Assembly (NCBI GenBank): GCA_027946555.1
Contig: JAPEVC010000093.1
Span: 1 to 64,000, forward strand
DNA length: 64,000 nt
Direction: 5' to 3'
Origin: Gnomoniopsis sp. IMI 355080
Taxonomy: Eukaryota; Ascomycota; Sordariomycetes; Diaporthales; Gnomoniaceae
Position 1 is the first letter of the stretch. Every line of letters begins with the position of its first letter. The notes below the pieces were generated by a model, which saw nothing but the letters and a program-made list of their open reading frames with translations, was not told the DNA's origin and did no database searches. Shown piece by piece: positions 55,835 through 64,000 of the stretch. The translations under genes and the position numbers were made by a program.

Positions 55835-57128
55835 CTAATACTTCGCGCCCAGCTCTTTTTCCCTCTCAATCTGCGCCCTATCCACCACAATCACCGCCTT
55901 ACCCTGAATCTTCCCTCCACGAACAACCTCCAACAGCTCCTCAATCTTATCCAGACCCTCATACACGTTCGTACTCACTCGCACCCCATGCTCTGCAATG
56001 AACCGCACCATCGCCTCGCTTTCCCCAGGGCTCGCCACCACGCTGCCCTTGACCCGTATGTCCCGAAATACAAGCTCTTGAAACGGAATGCTTACCTGCT
56101 CCGGCTGCGCAACCTGTACCATCGTTCCATGCATCTTCGTGACCGCACACCCCAGCGCCGCCGCGGTAGCCGCATCCGCGAGCGTCACCGTGGCGTCTAC
56201 CCCGGCGCCGGCACCGTCAGGCGTGGTAGTAGTGGCTGCCTGAACCTGCTTGACCACCTCCTCCGTGCCCTGACGCGCATCCACCACCACGTCTGCTCCG
56301 ACTGCCTTTGTGATGGCCAGTCCGTCGTCCCGCGCGTCGATGCCCACGACCTTTAAGCCCTTCTTATTGGCAAATTGCACGCCCAGATGACCTAGCCCGC
56401 CCCCTGAGCCCACAATGGCAATCCACTGGCCTGGCGAAAGGCCGGCCTGCTCCACGCCGCGCCACACGGTGCGTCCTGCGCATGCCAGCGGCGCCGCACT
56501 GAGGAAGCTGATTTCGTTGGGCAAAATGGTCGTCGAGCGCGCGTCGCAGAGGGCATACTCGGCGAAGAAGCCATCTCGATGTACGCCGCAGTGGCCTTCT
56601 AGTTTGACGCTGCGAGCGGGAAAATTCCGTATGATTTAGCACTTTCTCATAAAAACTCTCGTGCCCCTACTCTAGAGAAGATGGCTGTAGAGGGCGGAGA
56701 TATATAAAGAATCTTACCAATACTGGCGCCAATTCTCATTGGGCCCAGTGCAATCATTGCACTTGTCGCAGGGGTGAAAGGGCAGGCCGCACATGACGCG
56801 AGTGCCTTGGAAGGCAGTGGCTGACGATCCGGCGGCTACGACGGTGCCGGCGCCCTCATGAGATGCGATAACAGGCAAAGCGGTTCCAAAGACGCCAGAT
56901 CGGATCATGCTGTCTGTGTGGCAATAGGATGCCACGGCGATCTTGACGAGGAGATCATGTGGACCGAGGGTGGATGGATCGGGGACAGGAACGGTCTTGA
57001 TCTGGTAGGGCTTGTTGAACTCAACAACCTGACTTTGTATTCAGTATCTGGCCGCGGAACAAATGGCTCGCATTTAGTGTGTTTACCTGTATAGCCTTCA
57101 TCTCCTTGGGGAGGTTTGGTGCTGCCAT
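55835..57128 (-). CDS. Zinc-dependent alcohol dehydrogenase (ADH1/propanol-preferring type)
   Basis: NAD-dependent interconversion of alcohols and aldehydes in the cytosol. Three exons, 57128-57087, 57028-56718 and 56609-55835, give 375 residues. Catalytic zinc ligands are visible: Cys50 in ASYCHTD, His71-Glu72 in SHEGAG, and the Cys in PLACAG. A structural-zinc loop is present as PCDKCNDC with the fourth Cys at QYC, but the last spacing is ten residues rather than the usual seven. The Rossmann fold shows IVGSGGGLGHLGVQFA and a following GIDARD, where Asp favours NAD over NADP. The C-terminal part is typical of yeast-type ADHs. Same strand as the GST, 625 bases upstream of it. It could handle the aldehydes or alcohols of the neighbouring VAO-type enzyme, which is inference. 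Confidence 0.92.
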
Positions 57129-57758
57129 CTTGCATATACAAACGAGCAGGGAATTATCAGAAGTTGTGTGAGCTGCGATACGAGCACAAACATGAAATGA
57201 TTTTCAGAATATCTCGGCAAAGGAAGTTGAGCAGGTTGGAAAGAGGTTGAAATGTTTGATACCAATGTTACTTGTGTTTTCCGTTTCCAGATGACGTCGT
57301 TTGCAACGCCGGCACTTGGGGATCTCCTCTTTTTCGGTCTTAGAACGGGCCCACGACGGCGACGACGGCCCGTGCCGGGCAATGAATGCGGGACATCGGG
57401 CGAAGCCAGCCACCGCGATGCCCCCGTCCTTTGGGTCAATTGGCGTCAGACTCACCACGTTTCTACAACGTTGCCTACGAATCGCTTAACAGACTCGATC
57501 AGGAATTATATTACGATAATATTTTATGAGCAAAATTGCAGCGCATGTCAGGTCCAGAATCTGCAACTACAAGAAGCAGGCAAGTGCAAGAAATTACGTA
57601 TCAAGAGGGACATCCATCACGTATAGATGCCGTTTATCAGACCTCTTCCAACACCAAAGAAAAATTTTACTCCTGAAACGTCCGGAACGTCAAGTGGTCG
57701 TTATAACCATGACATGCATTCCGCGAGCATGGCAGGACGGTCCCCATCCGTCGTCACT
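57129..57758. other. Intergenic
   Basis: About 630 bases with the promoter of the dehydrogenase and the 3' flank of the SWIM-RING gene. Overlapping short frames at 57204-57458 (-) and 57252-57626 (+) lack motifs. Confidence 0.4.
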
Positions 57759-58818
57759 CTATCGATACCTATAGCGCCCCGAACGCCTACCCCAGAACCT
57801 GCTGTAGGTAGAATAATCACGCTGTGTGCTGATACCCAGCTGGTCGGCAACATTCACATATCCTTCCTTAGTGGGCGCACCTCTCTTAATGTTTGCCGCA
57901 TTGACCTCGTCCTCGTCAAACTCCCAATTACTCCGACAGTAAGGACAGGTGACTTTACTAGCACCATAGCCACAGCTCTGCCGCTTAGTGGTGGCCCACA
58001 TGTCAAAACACTGCTTGTGGACGTTTTGGCCGCACGCGGCCTTGCACCACACCAGGGCCTCCTTGCCCGGGCCAGACTGCATCTCCTCAAAACAAATTGG
58101 GCAATCGCCATCCACAGCCTTGCGTCTCTTGTCATCCTCCCCGCCGCCACCCTTCTCCTCGGCAGGGTTGGGAGCCCCAGCGAAAATCTCCCGCAGCTCG
58201 GAGCTGAGCAGGGCCAACTGGTAGACATACTCGTACTTGGCACGGAGAACCTTCTTCAGGACGAAGATGGTATGCTTGCATTGATTTCCAGCGAGGGCGT
58301 GGGGGCAATCACACGTGGGTTGACGAGCGATGCAGACATTGTAGACATTGCCGGTGCTGCCGGTGATCTCGAGGAACATCTCGGGACAGTCGGGGGTACC
58401 GCACAGGGTCTGTGAGAGGACGTAGAAGCGTTGAGTGGTCGCGCGCTCGTACACGGCAGCGAAATTGGAGGGTGCTTTGGTGCGGAACCTGAGGGAGACA
58501 ACAAGTTGGTCAGCGAAATGGGAGTTGATCGAAAGAAATACATGATGACATGATATCGTACTTCCGCAGGCGTTTCTCTTCGTCTACGTCTTTCTTTGCC
58601 TTCTGTTTCTTGGGCTGCACAGGCAGCTGTTCATAGTCGGGCTCATCATCACCGCCTTGTACCTTGTACTCGGAAACTGAATTGTTCAGCTTCCGCTTGC
58701 GACCGCGAGGGGTGGTCAGAGTCACGCCGGCGCTGCTCGTCGAGGATGAAGTGGCGATGGCTTGCGAAGCTGCCCTGGGTATCGCGAAAGAGGCGCCCTG
58801 CTGTGGGTCGACACCCAT
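57759..58818 (-). CDS. SWIM and RING zinc-finger protein, probable E3 ubiquitin ligase
   Basis: Two exons, 58818-58562 and 58488-57759, with a 73-nt intron, give 328 residues. The N-terminus is basic and disordered, with a nuclear-localisation-like PRGRKRKLN and a PKKQKAKK run. A SWIM domain (CxCxnCxH) follows: CDC at 145-147 and CKH at 156-158. A RING finger lies at about 215-270: CPIC, then Cys234, Cys238, His243, Cys246 and a final CPYC. The SWIM-then-RING order is that of ZSWIM2/MEX-type ubiquitin ligases. The C-terminus has GYVNVADQLGIS and an Arg/Tyr-rich end. Function in ubiquitin transfer is inferred from the domains; substrate unknown. No functional link to the neighbours is apparent. 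Confidence 0.88.
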
Positions 58819-59602
58819 TGTGGCTGCCTTTGATTGTGTTATTTTCCGGGCAAACGGCGGGTAGTTGACTGGGGCCCTCTAAATTCTTATAATTTATTGG
58901 ACCAAATGGACGAGGGGACGAAAGTCGTCAACAAGGTACAGTCGGAAGGTGGCGATAGCATTGATGACTGCAATGTTTTTGGTGGTCGAACGTTCATCCC
59001 TGCCAACCCCGCCTACCCCGGATTGGACCCTGACGCTTATGCAGGGTATCCCTGCAAGAGATCAAAATACCTGCATGCTAAAGATTAAGTGTACCACCCT
59101 CACCGACGGTGTACAGGAAGGGAACTTGATGTTCAGATCTATGTTCCACAGACCGTCAGAGGGCAGGAGTGCGTGCAGCATGATGCTAAGGCAGATTATT
59201 AGGTGTTTATAGTACCTACGTTGACCCACCCACTCTAAACGACCCTGCCAACGAACATCGAAGAAGACGATGAGCGCAAGCGCGCGCTCCCCAAAGGGCA
59301 CCAAACTTACCTAAGTTTGAGAACGTTAGTATTCTGGAGCTCTTCCCGGCCAAGACTGACTTTTCGAAGTTTCATAAAAGCATGCTATTGAATTTAAATT
59401 TTCTTGTCTGACTGTACGCTCGTGAAGGATAACTAGCACTTTTACTAGTAGAAGTATACTACCTACCCTACCTAAGTAGGTATGCTTCGCATGTAGCAGA
59501 GGGAACTGTATCCGCATCTTACGTGTAAGTCTCCCCGCTTAGTATTTCCATCGAGAATTCTTTCCTCCAGTCCAACAGAAAAACACCTCTTTGGTCCCTT
59601 CT
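58819..59602. other. Intergenic
   Basis: About 780 bases with no supportable gene. It should hold the promoter of the SWIM-RING gene (-) at 58819 and the 3' flank of the small secreted-protein gene. A CCTACCTA/TAGGTA inverted word lies near 59461-59482. Confidence 0.4.
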
Positions 59603-59955
59603 TTATACTGTGCACGGTTGATCAGTGGCATCCGAAGTGCCGTTCTGGTCATCGCAGGAAAGGTCGAAGTTGCGCTGCCCTAGTGCAGATGTAATGCAGC
59701 AGATCTTTGTTCGTAATTAGTAAGAAGAAATTCTGAGGATGATATACAGTTCCAGGAAAAGTCCTTTCAAGAGCACGTAATTCTTTTCAAAGGATAAAAA
59801 AAACATATGTCAAAACTTACATTGCCTCCGAGGTCCTTAGTGCCTTCGCCACCGCAAGCGTTCACGAGATCACCTGAGAGGCTCGTGCAGAGGGAGGTCG
59901 TGGCTCCCAGAGCGCACGAAACGAAGAGGGCCAAAGTAGCGAAGTAGGTCTTCAT
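59603..59955 (-). CDS. Small secreted cysteine-rich protein, 78 aa
   Basis: Two exons, 59955-59821 and 59704-59603, joined by a 116-nt GT-AG intron with a CTAAT branch-site-like word near the acceptor. A frame stop just upstream makes AAAG at 59706-59705 the only usable acceptor for this frame. The first 18 residues are a signal peptide (MKTYFATLALFVSCALGA). The mature 60 residues carry six cysteines at 23, 34, 47, 48, 62 and 76, including an adjacent CC pair, with spacing C-x10-C-x12-CC-x13-C-x13-C. An N-glycosylation-type NGTS is present. The pattern is like hydrophobin-related or effector-type small secreted proteins but lacks the eight cysteines of true hydrophobins. Family unknown. A TATA box lies 145 bases upstream of the ATG. 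Confidence 0.72.
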
Positions 59956-60099
59956 TATGGTGGTGAAGGTGAATAGTTATAAGAAGCTGGATAGTTGTGA
60001 AATTTCGATATTGTCAACACCAGTGTCGCAATAGAATTAAAATGATGGAATGAGGATGAAGTAACTCATTATAGTTCCTCAGAACAAAATTTGCTGAGG

Positions 60100-60107
60100 T
60101 TTATATA
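60100..60107 (-). promoter_or_regulatory. TATA box of the small secreted-protein gene
   Basis: TATATAAA on the minus strand, about 145 bases before the ATG at 59955. Confidence 0.5.
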
Positions 60108-61953
60108 TTCCATCGTAGTGCACGATGCCTTCTCGTCAGTGTCAGAAAGCGAGTCAGCCCTATTGTCAGCGACGAGGTAGAGAGTTTCAAAGTCCTACTG
60201 CGTACCTAGACATCAGTCTACTGATAGCCTGAGACTAGGCCCAGCCTACTTGGCGGATTACTCGAGGCTGCCCCTTACCACGGGTTATTAGGCAGGCTAT
60301 TTACAGCTTACCATGTAGCGCGGTTTCATGATACAGATGAACCCGCCGGGAGGCTTATACAGTAAACTTTAAAAGTAAGTAAAAATATCTCTTGGTCGAG
60401 CCGCGGACATGGAACACGGTAGGTAAACGGCGCACACCACACGGTGAATCCATCATCAAGACAATGCACTTGTTCTGGCTGGACACGACTTAATACGAAG
60501 TCTACTTCGAGTTCCTTGTCTCATAGTCGTACATGAGGAATATTTGAATTGAAATGGGTCGGCAAGGTTCGACCACAGCGACTTCAAAGGACTATAGAAA
60601 GGACACCATCACAGAAATACATAGATCCGAACAAGCTTGAGAATACGAAAGTCTGGTATCGGTGCCGCGAAAATCCATCCCCGATAGAGGGCTTACTGTC
60701 TCCATCAACGGTCGGCTTATGTGCCGTGAAGCATGGATCCAGCTCGAGGGTCCCCGAAGAAAAGTGGGACTAACAGAGGGACGGTGAACCTGAATTCGCG
60801 AATGTTTGGATGCAAGAAGAGTGAATGTGAAGCATTTATTAGGACCACCAACTTTCGACAGGAGTTGAAAGATGTGGTATTCGTAAACGGAAAATCTAGA
60901 AGGAGCAGGGCAGATTCGCACAATGCATCGCTGAAGAAATTCTCCAACTTCTGACTGCAATGCTCGAGACCCACGATACTGTTGACAACTCTTTGAGACT
61001 GTCATTGTACCTGACGTGTCACGGCAAGATCGAGGTGATAGATCTCCCCTATCTGTTGATCAGCGTTGAAATACTTTAGCGAGCATACGTATTAATCTGT
61101 CCCCTTTTCACGAGACATCATCAATCATTGTCGTTTCCCGGATTTTGTTACATATCGACCAACCTGCCCAAACAGGGAATGGAAATGCCAACAATGACGC
61201 AGCTTGACAGCACGATTCTTACCGCGATTGGCTCCGGGCTTACAACCCCGGGCTTCGACGCCGGCATACGGTAACATTAGCCTCCGTGGTGTGTGGGTCA
61301 AATGCCTGATAACACACGCCCCATTCGTTTCCCTAAACCAACCAAAAGAACCAGAGCTTCACATAGCCGTCGAAATGGACAGCACACGGGCACCAAGCAG
61401 AAGGGGCTGGCCATAGGGGATGCATTGGCAGGATCGATGTCCGGATTTCCGGCTTGCAACATCGTCAAGGCTTTTGCACAGCCTTATCTGCGCTTCGTAT
61501 GTTAGGGCAGGAATGGCCGCACAAGACGGCAGATTGTTTCCCATTTCGTATCCTTGCTCTAGTAATCATCCCATGTCGGTGACGCCAGATGCTCACCACC
61601 ACGGCCATATACAATACCACCAAAACCCGGATTTGAGAAACGACTCGGCTGGGCCATCGTATTGTAACAAGGGATAATATTATTCTATTGACTGATTTTT
61701 TTCTATTCATTCTGGCTCATTCTGGTATATCTTGTGAGCCATTCGGGTTGCTTGATCATTTACTTGCCTGGTCAACTTACACAACCTTTCCAGCACATCC
61801 TCACATCTTGAAATACTTCAACATCCGGCTCAAGTTCAACATCCGGCTCAAGTTCTCACTTACTGCTGATCGTTTTGACCTTGAGAGGATTGTATATTCA
61901 ACCCGGTCGGGGGCAGAATCCACCATATCAATTTTCACCTCGGCACAACCACT
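60108..61953. other. Intergenic
   Basis: About 1.8 kb with no supportable gene. Open frames such as 60592-61005 (-) and 61204-61505 (+) lack motifs and splice partners. The right end, with an 18-bp tandem duplication, is the leader of the SUR7-like gene. Confidence 0.4.
61817..61852 (+). repeat. 18-bp perfect tandem duplication in the SUR7-like promoter/leader
   Basis: TTCAACATCCGGCTCAAG occurs twice head to tail at 61817-61834 and 61835-61852, ending about 100 bases before the ATG at 61954. Either a replication slip or a doubled binding site. Confidence 0.95.
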
Positions 61954-63130
61954 ATGAAGTTCCTCGCAGCGATACCAGCCGTCTTGTCGGCCGTCAGCTT
62001 CGTGCTGACCATGCTCGCCCTCTTAGCTGGCTACAAAAAAGGCTTTATGGAAGACTACAACGTCATGGCCTTCAATACCTCTACACTCGGCCACGACTTC
62101 CTTTCCAACCTTGCTGGCTCTTCGTCATCCTCCTCCACAACGACGTCCGCAGCCGCAGCCGCCACGACTTCCAGCAAAGGTGGGTTCGGCGACCTTCCCG
62201 ACCCTTTCAGCGTGATCAGCTCCCTCGAAGCTACCGCCACAGCTGCTTTGGGCTCTTTGGAGAGCTCGGCAGCATCGATTCTGGGTGACGTTGGAGACGA
62301 CGTGGCGGACAAATTGGCCGATGAGCTGGGTATTGAACAATTCTATACGGTACATATCATGGATCTCTGCCAGGGAGATTACGAGCCGAATGCGACGGCA
62401 AGTGGAGCGTGGATGAACGTCACGAATTGCACAAGTAAGTGTGCTTCAATGCCCCTTTCATCTTGGTATATCAGTGGCTGACAGACAATTGATTAGGGGC
62501 CATGGACTTCTGTAAGTCACATACGACCTCCCACTTACTCACTTGATGCAGACTGCTCTTCCCCGTACTGACTGTTCTACAGCTGCAATGGATCTTTCCA
62601 CCGTCCTTGATCACGAATTGAGCATTGGACCTTTCAATATCTCCCTCTCGGACCTGGGATTCACAGACAAGCTCACCTCCAAACTCCAAGACCTCCCCAC
62701 CATCTTCGAAGCACTGGCCGCCATCTACATCATCAGCGCAGTCTTCGCCGCACTCACGCTCCTAGCCTCGCTCGCCTCCATATTCCTCCTCCCCTCCGGC
62801 AAGCTGGTCTTGGCGGACCTCGTACTAGCGCTCTTCGCCGCGTTGTTCATTCTCGTTGGTAGTCTCATATACACCATCGGTGCCAAGACCGCTGTCAGCA
62901 AGATTCAGGACCTGGGCGCGGGCGATATTGGTCTGGAAGTGCAAGTGGGAACCAAGTTCCAGGCTCTTACATGGGCTAGCTTCGCGCTGATGGCGCTCGC
63001 AGCGATTTATTGGATTTGGGAGTTTGTGGGCGCGTTGAGGGCGCGAAGAAGGGAGAGGAAGGTTCGCAGAAGTAAGGTGGATGGGGTTGAGATGGGATCG
63101 CCTAGGAGGGGCTGGCGTGCGAGGCTTTAG
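61954..63130 (+). CDS. SUR7/PalI family plasma-membrane protein
   Basis: Four-span, claudin-like protein of the cell cortex (eisosome, MCC or pH-signalling families). Three exons, 61954-62434, 62497-62511 and 62583-63130, give 347 residues. The first membrane segment (FLAAIPAVLSAVSFVLTMLA) is followed by a long outer loop with a Ser/Thr/Ala-rich part, QFYTVHIMDLCQGDYEP and NVTNCT, the two cysteines conserved in the family. Three more segments follow from IYIISAVFAALTLLA, LVLALFAALFILVGS and FALMALAAIYWIWEF. The C-tail is short and basic. The second exon is only 15 nt and both flanking phases match, so skipping it also keeps the frame. Including it restores a CTRAMDFSAM segment similar to relatives. 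An 18-bp duplication lies in the leader. Confidence 0.85.
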
Positions 63131-64000
63131 GAGAAGCTTTCCAGTGATTTTCGACAGCAATTTCATGTTGGCTGGTGTGTTTCATTGTGGACAAGATACG
63201 CGTGGTAGTCCGCACTGGGTGAGGCACAAGCGTGAGGGACTGCCCCCGTGGTGCCTCTGCTCTGATATATTATCATACGTTTGTACAAGAATGGAAGACA
63301 GAACCTCAGACTGTTCAAGTATCAACAACTCTAGGTCTTCTGAAGTGATCTATTTGTTGTAAACTCGTCGGCCACCTCGGAAATGGTAAGTAGGTGGTTC
63401 CACATCCTTGCCGTACGACGAAATCTGGGGATTCGTGCTCATATTCTGCGTAGCCCATCAACTGTAAGTAGTAGTCGCCGTGGATGCAGCAGAAGGCACT
63501 ACATAGGCTACTCGAGGAGCCTGCCTCGTGTTCATTACACGAAAACGAGCAAGCCCTAGTGAGGTGGGGGCGGGCCTGAACTCCGTCGCGTCAAAATCGA
63601 ACGGGTACTCTGTACCGCACTGAAAAGATAGTGGAAGGGCGGAGCAGGAATTAAGCCGGATTGTGCATGCGGGCGAAAATGGTGAAGCGGGCTAGGAGGC
63701 GCATGACCTCTGGTGCGTGGTCGATTCGAGATCAGCACACAACATCCATATATACACATCAAATGCACTGCCCCGGCGAAGCTGACGCCCAACGGCTTCA
63801 GGTAGTGAGGGGTCACACAGATCTACACCCTGGCCCCTAGATGAATTGATGGCAATTTCTGTCACGTCTCTATTTCCAGATTTCTCACGACTTGGATATT
63901 CTTGTATGAACTCAATTCTGTGCCCTGATATTTGGTACCCCGATATGATCTTCGCGTCCCGCCGGGAGGCGGGAAATAATGAGGACTCATGGGACTGGCA
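63131..64000. other. Intergenic, right edge of window
   Basis: About 870 bases after the SUR7-like gene. The open frame 63556-63816 (-) has no motif. No RNA gene or repeat was seen. Confidence 0.4.

Noticed and set aside
45588..57128. Full secondary-metabolite biosynthetic cluster
   Set aside because: There is a P450, VAO oxidase, GST and ADH, but no PKS, NRPS, terpene cyclase, prenyltransferase or pathway regulator in the window.
59603..59955. Classical hydrophobin
   Set aside because: Only six cysteines with one CC pair; hydrophobins need eight with two CC pairs.
1..64000. tRNA, rRNA or CRISPR loci
   Set aside because: A visual search for tRNA B-box words on both strands found no cloverleaf-compatible pairs; no rRNA-like blocks or regularly spaced repeats are present.

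Overview
The window is nuclear DNA from a filamentous ascomycete (Pezizomycotina, most likely a sordariomycete and possibly Hypocreales). The evidence is about 23 protein genes on both strands at ordinary fungal spacing, many short GT-AG introns of roughly 50-120 nt, and families typical of moulds: SUR7/PalI membrane protein, PL4 pectin lyase, secreted A1 protease, fungal carboxylesterases, P450s, POT and MFS carriers, and a SWIM-RING protein. No operons, CRISPR arrays, tRNA or rRNA genes were seen. Genus cannot be set from sequence alone. Exon boundaries were assembled by hand from splice signals, reading phase and family motifs.

Layout. 0.8-2.6 kb: Dal5/Tna1-like MFS carrier (+). 3.3-4.6 kb: unrecognised cytosolic protein (-). 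5.2-6.3 kb: secreted PAN-like protein (-). 6.3-10.7 kb: gene-poor stretch with one possible carrier relic. 10.7-12.7 kb: PL4 rhamnogalacturonan lyase (+). 12.8-14.1 kb: secreted pepsin-like protease (-). 15.7-17.6 kb: carotenoid oxygenase (-). 17.6-20.7 kb: decayed repeats with C-to-T type differences, consistent with RIP. 20.8-21.8 kb: DUF1810 protein (+). 22.9-24.2 kb: J-domain protein with internal repeats (-). 25.7-27.8 kb: POT peptide transporter (+). 28.6-31.0 kb: ten-exon sugar transporter (+). 31.8-35.2 kb: large Ser/Thr-rich wall adhesin with tandem repeats (+). 36.5-38.2 kb: lysophospholipase (+). 38.8-40.0 kb: alpha/beta hydrolase (+). 41.4-43.5 kb: probable GPI-anchored carboxylesterase (+). 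43.7-45.0 kb: conserved acidic protein (-). 45.6-47.5 kb: P450 (+). 47.7-48.7 kb: broken P450 (-). 49.4-50.4 kb: SET/MYND protein (+). 52.0-54.0 kb: VAO-type flavin oxidase (+). 54.3-55.2 kb: GST (-). 55.8-57.1 kb: zinc alcohol dehydrogenase (-). 57.8-58.8 kb: SWIM-RING protein (-). 59.6-60.0 kb: small secreted six-cysteine protein (-). 62.0-63.1 kb: SUR7-like protein (+).

Functional themes. Many products face the outside of the cell: pectin lyase, protease, esterases, lysophospholipase, adhesin-like protein, cysteine-rich peptide, and sugar, peptide and anion carriers. That fits a fungus living on or in another organism or on plant debris. The VAO-type oxidase, GST and alcohol dehydrogenase stand next to each other at 52-57 kb, with a live and a dead P450 nearby, and could form a small aromatic-alcohol or detoxification group. 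No PKS, NRPS or terpene backbone gene is present, so this is not a complete secondary-metabolite cluster. I found no wholly new system. The best leads are the adhesin with a domain resembling a bacterial choice-of-anchor module, the newly assembled cysteine-rich peptide, the P450 pseudogene and the RIP-like repeat pair.
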